Positions 1-7,378 of a DNA stretch of 10,273 nucleotides are shown piece after piece. The DNA lies in assembly GCA_938074135.1 (NCBI GenBank), contig CALJFL010000049.1, positions 1-10,273 on the forward strand. The letters are read 5' to 3'. Positions within the stretch are counted from its first letter, which is position 1, and every line of letters begins with the position of its first letter. This DNA is from an uncultured Halieaceae bacterium. Lineage in GTDB: Bacteria; Pseudomonadota; Gammaproteobacteria; Pseudomonadales; Halieaceae. The notes under the pieces were generated by a model. That model searched no databases. It was not told where the DNA came from and saw nothing but the letters and a program-made list of their open reading frames with translations. A program made the translations under genes and the position numbers.

Positions 1-177
1 CAGGAGCTCCACAACGACGCGGTCATGCAGGAGCTGAAACAAAGCGGCGAACAGTTGAAGAGCGAAGCCGCAGCTGTCAGTAATGACCTGCAATCGGCTG
101 TCGACAAAGCAGACCAGGCCCTGACATCCGGACCAGAAGAGCCCCCGCATAACAAACCTCCGCAGCCGAGCCCCTGA
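1..177 (+). CDS. tatB: Sec-independent translocase protein TatB, C-terminal end (partial)
   Basis: This is the last 58 codons of a gene that begins before the window. The frame is open from base 1 and stops at TGA 175-177. The tail is hydrophilic, rich in Glu, Lys, Gln and Ala, and ends in a Pro-rich stretch ([13 protein letters not shown]). That is the usual character of the variable cytoplasmic C-terminus of TatB, after its single membrane helix and amphipathic helix. TatB is the partner of TatC in the receptor complex that recognises twin-arginine signal peptides. The name rests mainly on position: the stop overlaps the tatC start by one base (TGATG), the standard tatABC order. The conserved N-terminal part lies outside the window, so a TatA-like protein cannot be strictly excluded. 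Confidence 0.8.
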   Translation, partial: QELHNDAVMQELKQSGEQLKSEAAAVSNDLQSAVDKADQALTSGPEEPPHNKPPQPSP

Positions 178-932
178 TGGACGACGCCGAGGTCGATCAG
201 CCCCAGCCCCTGGTAGCACACCTGACCGAGCTGCGCGACAAGCTGCTGCGCGCCATCCTTGCGGTGCTTATCGTTTTTATCGGCCTGTTCCCATTCGCCA
301 ACGAGATCTACGCTTTTATTTCGGAGCCGCTGCGAGCTATTCTGCCCGAGGGCGCTACGATGATCGCAACGGAGGTGGCCTCGCCGTTCCTCACGCCTTT
401 CAAATTAACTCTGGTCGCGGCAATATTCCTGGCCATTCCCTACGTGCTCTACCAGGTATGGAGCTTTATCGCACCGGGCATGTATCGCCACGAGAAACGG
501 TTGGCTATCCCATTACTGGTCTCCAGCATCCTTTTGTTTTACTGCGGTGCGGCCTTCGCGTACTACGTGGTTTTCCCGCTGATCTTTGCGTTTTTCACCA
601 GCGTCGGTCCGACTGATGTCACCATCATGACGGACATCAACAGCTATCTCGATTTTGTGTTGAAGCTGTTTTTCGCCTTTGGTATCGCCTTCGAAATACC
701 CATCGCCGCTGTGCTGCTGATCTGGGCAGGCATTACGACACCCGAGGCCCTGGGCAAAAAGAGGCCTTATATTATCGTCGGCTGTTTTGTTTTCGGCATG
801 CTGCTGACACCTCCGGATATTATCTCCCAGGCGCTGCTGGCTATTCCAATGTGGATACTATTCGAATTTGGCGTTTTCTTTGGAAAGTTTGTGCAACCCA
901 GAGAGCCTGATGAACAGACAGACAACCCTTAA
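177..932 (+). CDS. tatC: Twin-arginine translocase subunit TatC
   Basis: TatC is the polytopic inner-membrane core of the Tat system. With TatB it binds twin-arginine signal peptides and helps export folded proteins, often cofactor-containing redox enzymes. The 251-residue product has the family length and six hydrophobic segments. It carries the N-terminal HLTELR motif (residues 15-20), the [11 protein letters not shown] loop (61-71), the cytoplasmic MYRHEKR loop with the conserved Glu (E106, equivalent to E. coli E103), the FEIP motif with the intramembrane Glu (E173, equivalent to E170) and TPPD (211-214). All match E. coli TatC closely. The ATG at 177 overlaps the preceding stop and has no strong Shine-Dalgarno sequence, so translation is probably coupled to tatB. 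The C-terminal tail is short and acidic. The gene looks intact. Confidence 0.97.
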   Translation: MDDAEVDQPQPLVAHLTELRDKLLRAILAVLIVFIGLFPFANEIYAFISEPLRAILPEGATMIATEVASPFLTPFKLTLVAAIFLAIPYVLYQVWSFIAPGMYRHEKRLAIPLLVSSILLFYCGAAFAYYVVFPLIFAFFTSVGPTDVTIMTDINSYLDFVLKLFFAFGIAFEIPIAAVLLIWAGITTPEALGKKRPYIIVGCFVFGMLLTPPDIISQALLAIPMWILFEFGVFFGKFVQPREPDEQTDNP

Positions 933-954
933 CCCCGGATTCATTCCCACAGAA

Positions 955-975
955 CTGCCAGCGCTCTACTGGCAG
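955..975 (+). repeat. Inverted repeat between tatC and the mechanosensitive channel gene
   Basis: CTGCCAG (955-961) and CTGGCAG (969-975) form a perfect 7-bp stem around a 7-base loop, inside the 58-bp gap between tatC and the next gene. No T-run follows, so this is not a typical intrinsic terminator. It ends 15 bases before the downstream ATG, so in RNA it could act as an attenuating or processing structure, but nothing proves this. Confidence 0.35.
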
Positions 976-990
976 GCATAGGTCCCCACT

Positions 991-2778
991 ATGATATTGC
1001 AATTACTCCAACGTGCCGACCCTCGCAAACTATTATTGCTTGCTCTGCTGCTGGTATCACTGCCGGCGATCGCGCAGGACAGCGCCAAGTCCGATGCTTC
1101 GATGCGAGAGATACTCGAAGCCGAAGAGAAGGCTGAAGAACTTATAGAGGAAAAAGAACAATCCCAGGCCAAAGGTATGGAAGTGCCTCAAACCCCATTG
1201 TCGAGCATGTTGGGCCTGCGCGAGGCCATGCGCCGCTCCGATTACGAAGCCGCGGCCGAGTACCTGGACATGCGCTTCCTGCCGGAAGAGCTGGATCAAT
1301 ACTCACCGGAGAGCCTGATAAGGGCGCTGGCCTACGTCTGGGCACAGCAGAACATCGCCGATTTATCAAACATCAGCGATGATCCCGCCGGCAACCTCGA
1401 CGATGGGCTGGTCAGCTACAGGGAGTTGATCGGCACGGTTGTCATCAGTACTGGCGAAGTGCCGATTTACCTGCAGCGAGTACCTGACGGCAAGGGCGGG
1501 CGAACCTGGAAATTGTCCAATGCCACGGTTATGCGTATTCCGGAGATGTGGGAAGAGCTGGGTTACAGCCCCGCCGCCATCTACCTGAACAATCTGCTGC
1601 CGCGGTTTCGTTTCATGGGCATGGATAACTGGCAGGTGTTGGCAACCATTGTCTTCCTCATCATCGCCTGGCCACTCGCGGCGCTGGCAAGTTCACTGTT
1701 GATGCGCACGGTGCTGCTGATACCCAATGGGTTTCCGGAGGGCATAAAACGCTTCTTCCGTGGTCCCGGGAGGTTTTTCCTGTTTGTGCTGATTTGCCGG
1801 TTTCTGATGGGCTACCTGGGCCTGTCGCTAACCGCACGGGTCTACCTGGAGTCCTCTGGCGTCGATTACATCGCTTTCACGGTACTGTTCCTGGGCCTGC
1901 TGTCGCTGATGCGAGACTACCAGATCAAGCGTATGGAGATTGCCGGCAAGGCCGAATATGTCGCACTGCTGAAACCACTGACCACCATCGTAAAAACACT
2001 GGTCATTATGGTGCTGGCACTGATCTGGGCAGATCAGGCCGGCTACAACATGTCGACCATTTTGGCGGGGCTGGGCGTAGGCAGTCTCGCCGTAGCCCTG
2101 GCGGCGCAGAAAACCCTGGAAAACATCATCGGGGCAATTACCCTGTACACCGCCAGGCCGGTGAAACCTGGTGACCTGTGCCGCTTTGGCACGGTGACCG
2201 GCGTGGTCGAGGAAATAGGCCTGCGCTCCACGCTCATCCGCACACTGAATCGCACGATGCTGGTTGTGCCCAACTCGGTATTTTCGTCGGTTGAGGTTGA
2301 AAACCTGTCGTCTCGCGATCGCATCCGTTACTACCGGCATGTGCAGCTGCAGATGGCCAATGCCGACCAGTTGCGGGTGATTACCGCTGAACTGCGCGAG
2401 CTGTTCTACTCCCACCCCATGGTCATACAGGACACCGTCAGCATCAGATTCGAAAGTATCGAGCAGGCCACGGCGGTATTGCGCCTCGATGCCGGTATCG
2501 CAACCACCAACTATCAGGAATTCCTCGCGGTAGCAGAAGACCTCAATCTGCACATTGTTGAATTAGTGCATGGAGCTGGCGCCATATTCAGCGGCCCGGG
2601 CCAGGTACTGCAGATCCGCGAGTTCAAGCAGGCCTCCGACGAGGAGTTGGCCAGGATGCGGGCAACCCTCGACGACTGGCGGGAGCATGACCGACTACCC
2701 TTCCCCGACCACAGCGCCGACGAAAAACAGGGCCTCAAGGGGCAGCTGGACTATCCCCCGCCGGGTTCTTCCAGCTGA
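991..2778 (+). CDS. MscS-family mechanosensitive ion channel with exported N-terminal domain
   Basis: This is an inner-membrane channel of the MscS superfamily, which opens under membrane tension to release solutes. The 595-residue product starts with a likely signal peptide (KLLLLALLLVSLPAIAQ, cleavage near residue 29). A Glu/Lys-rich, probably coiled-coil stretch follows (about 38-60), then a soluble, presumably periplasmic region to about 205. Hydrophobic segments lie at about 215-238, 260-280, 290-307 and 330-347. The pore-helix region at 352-387 is Gly/Ala-rich (LAGLGVGSLAVALAAQKTL), as in MscS TM3. The beta-domain follows, with ARPVKPGD (388-395) and VVPNSVF (425-431). It is about twice the length of E. 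coli MscS (286 residues), so it belongs to the larger multi-helix members. The ATG has a weak AGG at 980-982. Its stop overlaps the next gene as TGATG. The physiological trigger cannot be read from the sequence. Confidence 0.9.
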   Translation: MILQLLQRADPRKLLLLALLLVSLPAIAQDSAKSDASMREILEAEEKAEELIEEKEQSQAKGMEVPQTPLSSMLGLREAMRRSDYEAAAEYLDMRFLPEELDQYSPESLIRALAYVWAQQNIADLSNISDDPAGNLDDGLVSYRELIGTVVISTGEVPIYLQRVPDGKGGRTWKLSNATVMRIPEMWEELGYSPAAIYLNNLLPRFRFMGMDNWQVLATIVFLIIAWPLAALASSLLMRTVLLIPNGFPEGIKRFFRGPGRFFLFVLICRFLMGYLGLSLTARVYLESSGVDYIAFTVLFLGLLSLMRDYQIKRMEIAGKAEYVALLKPLTTIVKTLVIMVLALIWADQAGYNMSTILAGLGVGSLAVALAAQKTLENIIGAITLYTARPVKPGDLCRFGTVTGVVEEIGLRSTLIRTLNRTMLVVPNSVFSSVEVENLSSRDRIRYYRHVQLQMANADQLRVITAELRELFYSHPMVIQDTVSIRFESIEQATAVLRLDAGIATTNYQEFLAVAEDLNLHIVELVHGAGAIFSGPGQVLQIREFKQASDEELARMRATLDDWREHDRLPFPDHSADEKQGLKGQLDYPPPGSSS

Positions 2779-4586
2779 TGCCCAAAAGCGCGCGTGGCAT
2801 CGCTCCACTGAAGGCAATTCTGGGTTACCTCTGGCCCTACAAACCCCAACTTCTGGGCGCCGGCGCTGCCCTGCTATTTACTGCCGGCGCTACTCTGGCC
2901 CTGGGTCGGGGCGTGCAGTTCCTGATCGACCGTGGCTTTGGGGGCAGCAGCGAGGACCTCACCAATGCGGTGCTGGTTATCATCGCGATCAGTGCAGCGA
3001 TTGCGGTGGGTACATTCCTGCGTTTTTACCTGGTGTCATGGCTTGGCGAGCGGGTCAGCGCAGATCTTCGCAAGGCCGTATTCGCCAACATCGTCCGCCT
3101 GCACCCCGGATTTTTTGAAACCAATCGCTCCGGCGAGATCATGTCGCGGCTGACCACCGATACCACCTTACTGCAAACCATCATCGGCTCCTCCTTCAGC
3201 ATGGCCCTGCGCAGCAGCCTCACCCTTACCGGCGCCCTGGTATTGATGTTCATCACCAACCTGAAGCTGAGCCTGATCATTGCCGCCAGTGTACCTCTGG
3301 TACTGCTACCCATCCTGATATTCGGCCGCAGAGTGCGCAAACTGTCCAATCAGAGCCAGGACAGCATCGCCAGCGTTGGTAGTTATGCCGGAGAGATCAT
3401 CCAGCACATCAAGGTGGTACAGAGTTATACCCGCGAGGAGTTCGAGGTAGAGGCCTTCGACGTGGAGGTCGAGCGCGCCTTCGCCATCGCCCGCCGGCGG
3501 ATACGACAGCGGGCGCTGCTGATCTGCGGCGCAATTCTGCTCTTGTTCACCGGCATGTCCGGCATGCTCTGGAGCGGCGGGCAGGATGTCATCAGCGGTC
3601 GCATGACCGGTGGTGAGCTTGGCGCGTTCGTGTTCTACGCCATTATGGTCGGCAGCGGTTTTGCCACCATATCGGAGGTATGGGGAGAGTTACAGAGGGC
3701 CGCAGGCGCGGCGGAACGACTGCTGGAGCTGGTCAACACGCACAGCATTATCGAAGACTGTGCCGCCAACGATCTACCCGCCCCGAAACCGCGGGTCGAG
3801 GTACGCAATATCAATTTTGCCTATCCAGCCCGACCGGCCCAGCTGGCACTGGATGATTTTTCACTGGCTATCGAAGCCGGCAAGAGCCTGGCCCTGGTGG
3901 GCCCTTCAGGTGCCGGTAAGTCCACGGTGTTTGAATTGCTGCAGCGCTTCTATGACCCCCAGGAGGGTGCAATCGAGCTCGATGGTGTCGACATCAGGAC
4001 AATGAACCTGCGCCAGTTGCGCTCGCAAACCGCCCTGGTACCACAACAACCCGCGCTGTTCACCGCCGACGTGCGCTACAACATCGCCTACGGCAAGCCC
4101 GGCGCCAGTGACGAGGAGGTCGAGGCTGCAGCGAAGGCCGCGTATGCCCACGATTTTATCAGCAAGCTGCCAGAAGGTTACCAAAGCCACCTGGGGGAAC
4201 AGGGTGTGCGTCTTTCAGGGGGGCAACGCCAGCGCATTGCTATTGCCAGGGCCATTCTCAATGACCCCCGTATTTTGCTGCTGGACGAAGCGACCAGCGC
4301 ACTGGACAGTGAGAGTGAATACCAGGTGCAGCTGGCCTTGCAGGAGCTGATGCGCAATCGAACAACAGTGATTATTGCTCACCGCCTATCGACAATTCTG
4401 CACTCCGATCGGATTGCAGTCCTGGATCACGGCAAGGTAGTAGCTACCGGCACTCACAGTGAGTTACTCGGCAGCAACCCGCTTTACGCCCGCCTGGCCA
4501 GCCTGCAATTCAGGGAAAGTGAGGAACTCAGCGAGCCGTCCGCTCTTGATCCAGCAGACGAACCCGGTCTTTCCGCTCCTGGTTGA
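2778..4586 (+). CDS. MsbA-like ABC exporter, fused membrane and ATPase domains
   Basis: This is a half-size ABC exporter that would work as a homodimer in the inner membrane. The N-terminal membrane domain (about 1-330) has six hydrophobic segments and the coupling-region motif FFETNRSGEIMSRL that is typical of lipid and multidrug exporters. The ATPase domain has Walker A GPSGAGKST (375-383, Lys381), a Q-loop at Q423/Q424, the signature LSGGQ (479-483), Walker B ILLLDE (499-504, catalytic Glu504) and the H-loop His535 in AHRLST. All catalytic residues are present. At 602 residues it has MsbA length and resembles the MsbA-related group rather than being clearly MsbA itself, so lipid A flipping should not be assumed. 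The ATG overlaps the channel stop by one base, so translation is probably coupled. Its last 59 bp overlap the convergent hemerythrin gene. Confidence 0.93.
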   Translation: MPKSARGIAPLKAILGYLWPYKPQLLGAGAALLFTAGATLALGRGVQFLIDRGFGGSSEDLTNAVLVIIAISAAIAVGTFLRFYLVSWLGERVSADLRKAVFANIVRLHPGFFETNRSGEIMSRLTTDTTLLQTIIGSSFSMALRSSLTLTGALVLMFITNLKLSLIIAASVPLVLLPILIFGRRVRKLSNQSQDSIASVGSYAGEIIQHIKVVQSYTREEFEVEAFDVEVERAFAIARRRIRQRALLICGAILLLFTGMSGMLWSGGQDVISGRMTGGELGAFVFYAIMVGSGFATISEVWGELQRAAGAAERLLELVNTHSIIEDCAANDLPAPKPRVEVRNINFAYPARPAQLALDDFSLAIEAGKSLALVGPSGAGKSTVFELLQRFYDPQEGAIELDGVDIRTMNLRQLRSQTALVPQQPALFTADVRYNIAYGKPGASDEEVEAAAKAAYAHDFISKLPEGYQSHLGEQGVRLSGGQRQRIAIARAILNDPRILLLDEATSALDSESEYQVQLALQELMRNRTTVIIAHRLSTILHSDRIAVLDHGKVVATGTHSELLGSNPLYARLASLQFRESEELSEPSALDPADEPGLSAPG

Positions 4587-5541
4587 CCTTCACAAGATCA
4601 GCCAGGGTATCGCGCGATACATCCGCCAAATCGCCCATCCAGCTGAAGGTCAAACGGGTATTGTTCAGGGCGCAGTGCAGGGGTGCTGTCAGTGGTTTTT
4701 CCCGCAGAATTGATAGCGAGTCATCGAGAGCGGTACGCAAGTGCTCTCCGGTGATGTCCTTGCCCGAATCGTAGGCCATGGACACTACCTCAATTGATTC
4801 AAGCAAGGCTTCCAGGCCAATCCACTCAACCATGGTGCCCCGCTCAACGCTGCGGCGCACACCGCGACGGACTTTACGGGCCAGGTTGCGAAACTCTCGC
4901 TGCACCCGCGGGCCGAATACAGGGTCTGATGCCGGGCGCAGGTTGTCGTCTTCAGCGAGCTCTCGCCAGTCCTGCACCGTAAGAATCGACTCGATCTGGG
5001 GGAAGACCAGTTCCTCTTCACTGTTCATGTGCTTATAGCTGCGAGCAATGTAATCCTTACCCGCTTTCACCACCGCAGTGCCGGAGACCTTACCGTCGCG
5101 CCAGCGTTCTATGATTGCGAGCAGCTCGCGGCCAAGCGCCGCCATGGCATCGTGCTCACGTTGCAAGCTGTCAACATTGTCTGCTGCCGTGGGATCGATA
5201 TCGGCGACACGACCATAAATGAGGTCTTCGCGAGGATGATGATAACGATCCGGCCATGACAGCATATAATCCATGCTCTCATAGAGCATATGGGTATCGA
5301 CCATCTCACCCGCGGCTATCGCGTCGAGTTGCTGCCCCATCAACTCCATGACGCTGGCCATATGACGGTGCTCGGCACGCAGGGCGGCCATCAGGGGGAA
5401 TTCGGTGCGGGGCTTGCCTGAAGCCTTGTCCGAGCTAGTCCTCCTGCCTTGGCCAGCCCCACCTAGGGAGGCCCCACCTAGGGAGGCCCCACCTTTAGGC
5501 GCCTGCTTTCTGGTCGCGGTCTTCTTTTTGGGGGCGGCCAT
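4528..5541 (-). CDS. Hemerythrin (HHE) domain-containing protein
   Basis: The 337-residue soluble protein carries a hemerythrin-like four-helix domain (about 50-190), which in this family binds a di-iron centre used for oxygen, nitric oxide or redox sensing, or for iron handling. Likely ligands are visible: His58/His60 in AEHRHM, His101/His102 and Glu105 in YHHPRED, His130 in QREHD, and His171/Glu175 in YKHMNSEEE. The N-terminus (1-46) is Lys/Arg/Ala-rich and low in complexity, with a GGASL repeat. The C-terminal half (about 190-337) contains a strongly basic patch around 212-234 and matches no domain I recognise. An AGGAG lies 6 bases before the ATG, supporting this start. The 3' end overlaps the convergent ABC exporter gene by 59 bp. 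The exact function is unknown. Confidence 0.88.
   Translation of the reverse strand: MAAPKKKTATRKQAPKGGASLGGASLGGAGQGRRTSSDKASGKPRTEFPLMAALRAEHRHMASVMELMGQQLDAIAAGEMVDTHMLYESMDYMLSWPDRYHHPREDLIYGRVADIDPTAADNVDSLQREHDAMAALGRELLAIIERWRDGKVSGTAVVKAGKDYIARSYKHMNSEEELVFPQIESILTVQDWRELAEDDNLRPASDPVFGPRVQREFRNLARKVRRGVRRSVERGTMVEWIGLEALLESIEVVSMAYDSGKDITGEHLRTALDDSLSILREKPLTAPLHCALNNTRLTFSWMGDLADVSRDTLADLVKVNQERKDRVRLLDQERTAR
5458..5494 (-). repeat. 15-bp tandem repeat inside the hemerythrin gene
   Basis: The unit CCCACCTAGGGAGGC (plus-strand reading) occurs at 5458-5472 and again, identically, at 5473-5487, followed by a third partial copy to 5494. The unit is a multiple of three, so it adds Gly-Gly-Ala-Ser-Leu to the protein tail (about residues 17-29) without breaking the frame. 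Copy number could change by slippage. Confidence 0.9.
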
Positions 5542-5569
5542 AATATTCTCCTGATCGGTCTATTTTTAC

Positions 5570-5598
5570 AGAATAAAACTCAAGGCTAGCGTCTCCAA
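5570..5598 (-). promoter_or_regulatory. Candidate sigma-70 promoter of the hemerythrin gene
   Basis: Read on the minus strand, TTGGAG (5598-5593), a 17-base spacer and TATTCT (5575-5570) form a moderate match to the housekeeping consensus (3/6 and 4/6). It lies just upstream of the hemerythrin ribosome-binding site, leaving a leader of about 20-25 bases. The preceding operon ends in a terminator, so this gene needs its own promoter somewhere in this gap. The call is by eye only. Confidence 0.4.
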
Positions 5599-5685
5599 GG
5601 CGGGAACGCATTGATCCTGCTCATGGGTTCTACAAGCCGGCACACAGCGCAACTTTCTAAACCCGTGGCAAATTTACGTCCCGCC

Positions 5686-5714
5686 ATAAAAAACGCCGGC
5701 TCAAGGCCGGCGTT
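5686..5714 (-). terminator. Intrinsic terminator of the transhydrogenase operon
   Basis: On the minus strand a perfect 9-bp, GC-rich stem AACGCCGGC/GCCGGCGTT with a 5-base loop (arms 5714-5706 and 5700-5692) runs into six T residues (5693-5688, the first two also in the stem) followed by AT. It begins 17 bases after the pntB stop. This is a textbook Rho-independent terminator. The plus strand lacks a T-run, so it acts in one direction. Confidence 0.92.
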
Positions 5715-5731
5715 CGGTGAGTCGCAGCAGA

Positions 5732-7093
5732 TCAGGCGAATTCACGCACCAGGCCGCCGATAGACTCCTTCGCGTCGCCAAACAACATCCGGGTATTTTC
5801 TTTGTAAAACAGGGGATTCTCGATCCCTGCAAAGCCAGACGCCATTGAGCGTTTCAGGACAAATACCGTACGGGCCTGGTCCACGTTGATAACCGGCATG
5901 CCGTAGATCGGCGATGACTCGGATTCCCTGGCAGCCGGATTGACCACATCATTAGCGCCGATGACGATTGCCACATCGACGTTCTCCATCCGCGGATTGA
6001 TGTCATCCATTTCGAGCAACTGGTCATAGGGGACATCGGCCTCGGCGAGTAACACATTCATATGCCCTGGCATACGACCGGCCACCGGATGGATACCGAA
6101 ATTCACCTCGGCACCGTTCTTTTCCATGATCTCGGTGAGTTCCTTAACCACATGCTGTGCCTGGGCAACGGCCATCCCGTAGCCCGGGATAATAGCCACA
6201 TTGCTGGCTGCTTCCAGAATATAATAAGCGTCTTCCACTGAAATCGGCTTGATTTCACCTTCAACTTTCTCCTCGCCACCGCCAACGCTACCAAAGCCGC
6301 TAAACAGTACGTTGCTGAGCGAGCGGTTCATGGCCTTACACATGATCTGGGTAAGGATGATACCGGCGGCGCCCACCAGGGACCCGGCGACAATGAGGAT
6401 ATTGTTGTTAATGGCAAAGCCGGCGGCGCACGCTGCCAGGCCCGAATAGGAGTTCAACAGTGAGATGACCACGGGCATATCCGCACCGCCGATGGGGATA
6501 ACGGCCATTACTCCGAATACCAGCGACAAGCCAATGACCAGATACAACCACTGGGGGTTGTCAGGCTGCAGGCAGAACATCACACCGCTGGCAAGAATAC
6601 CCGCGACGATCAGGCTGTTGACAATCTGTTGGCCGCGGAACAATACCGCGCCGCTGCCAATCGTTTCGCTAAGTTTGCCATAGGCAATCAGGGAGCCGGT
6701 AAAGGTCAGGCCACCAATCAGGATCGACAGTACGATTGTCACCAGCGTGAAGGTACCCGTCGCTGTTGAAATAGCAGCAGCGCCCACCAACAGTGAGGCC
6801 ATACCACCGAAGCCATTAAAGAGGGCAACCATTTCGGGCATAGAGGTCATTTGCACGAGACGGGCGGCGGCGGCGCCGATAACACCGCCGATAACAATGC
6901 CAATCAGTATCCACTGATACTCGACTATGCCCTGGTCGAGCAGCGCTGACACAATCGCCAGCAGCATACCCACGGCTGACAACATGTTGCCGCGGCGAGC
7001 CGTGTCGGCGGAGCCCAGCAGCTTCAGGCCGTAAATGAACAATGCGGCCGAAACAACATAGGCTAACTGGATAAGAAGTTGAGTAGCTTCCAT
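5732..7093 (-). CDS. pntB: NAD(P) transhydrogenase subunit beta
   Basis: PntB provides most of the membrane proton channel and the NADP(H)-binding domain III of the proton-translocating transhydrogenase, which reduces NADP+ with NADH using the proton gradient. The 453-residue product has many hydrophobic segments over the first 255 residues, then the cytoplasmic domain. NADP-binding motifs are GYGMAVAQAQ (304-313), HPVAGRMPGHMNVLLAEA (335-352), GANDVVNP (379-386) and KRSM (414-417), all nearly identical to E. coli PntB. ATG 7093 is chosen because family homology starts at MEATQLL and a GGAGG lies 8 bases ahead; the frame stays open to 7198, but that extension overlaps the upstream gene and is not PntB-like. 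It begins 2 bases after the alpha-2 stop. Asn93 sits where E. coli has the functionally important His91. Confidence 0.96.
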   Translation of the reverse strand: MEATQLLIQLAYVVSAALFIYGLKLLGSADTARRGNMLSAVGMLLAIVSALLDQGIVEYQWILIGIVIGGVIGAAAARLVQMTSMPEMVALFNGFGGMASLLVGAAAISTATGTFTLVTIVLSILIGGLTFTGSLIAYGKLSETIGSGAVLFRGQQIVNSLIVAGILASGVMFCLQPDNPQWLYLVIGLSLVFGVMAVIPIGGADMPVVISLLNSYSGLAACAAGFAINNNILIVAGSLVGAAGIILTQIMCKAMNRSLSNVLFSGFGSVGGGEEKVEGEIKPISVEDAYYILEAASNVAIIPGYGMAVAQAQHVVKELTEIMEKNGAEVNFGIHPVAGRMPGHMNVLLAEADVPYDQLLEMDDINPRMENVDVAIVIGANDVVNPAARESESSPIYGMPVINVDQARTVFVLKRSMASGFAGIENPLFYKENTRMLFGDAKESIGGLVREFA

Positions 7094-7095
7094 GA

Positions 7096-7377
7096 TCAAC
7101 CCTCCTTCTTCTTGAACATGGCCAGCATACGGTCGGTGACCATATAACCGCCCACAACATTGATCGAGGCCAAGGCTACGGCACCTGCGCCCAACCAATT
7201 AGCCATATCCTGCTGGCCAGTGCCCGCAAGACCGATAGCACCCACGACGGTGATGCCCGAAATGGCATTAGCGCCTGACATCAGCGGTGTATGCAGGGTG
7301 GCCGGCACTTTGTTAATCAGTTCGAAGCCCAGGAAAATCGCGAGCATCAGGATAAAAGTCAGAAATACGGCTTCCAT
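7096..7377 (-). CDS. pntAB: NAD(P) transhydrogenase subunit alpha-2 (membrane part)
   Basis: This is the small membrane subunit of a split transhydrogenase. It corresponds to the C-terminal membrane portion of E. coli PntA and pairs with PntB to form the proton channel. The 93-residue product has about three hydrophobic helices and the conserved segment KVPATLHTPLMSGANAISGI (23-42), shared with fused PntA proteins. The start at ATG 7377 lies one base after the alpha-1 stop, with a GGAGG sequence inside the end of the alpha-1 gene. The frame remains open upstream to 7434, but that extension would overlap the alpha-1 coding sequence and is unlikely. The stop is 2 bases before pntB. Tight spacing implies coupled, balanced production of the three subunits. 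Confidence 0.95.
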   Translation of the reverse strand: MEAVFLTFILMLAIFLGFELINKVPATLHTPLMSGANAISGITVVGAIGLAGTGQQDMANWLGAGAVALASINVVGGYMVTDRMLAMFKKKEG

Positions 7378-7378
7378 A

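Noticed and set aside
955..975. Inverted repeat after tatC as a transcription terminator
   Set aside because: There is no T-run on either side in the proper place, and the following genes appear to belong to the same transcription unit.
1828..2553. 241-codon open frame on the minus strand
   Set aside because: It lies wholly antisense to the MscS-family pore and beta-domain region, which has clear motifs; the product is His/Gln-rich and unlike any family I know.
5611..5640. TGATCC on the plus strand as a second ECF promoter
   Set aside because: No TA-containing -10 at 17-19 bases and no plus-strand gene downstream; it would face the pnt terminator.
5586..5688. Short minus-strand frame beginning ATGGCGGG right after the pnt terminator
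   Set aside because: About 33 codons, no ribosome-binding site (the T-run of the terminator precedes it), and it overlaps the likely hemerythrin promoter.
7094..7198. N-terminal extension of PntB from the longest open frame
   Set aside because: The extra 35 residues overlap the alpha-2 gene in another frame and do not resemble PntB, while ATG 7093 has a strong Shine-Dalgarno.
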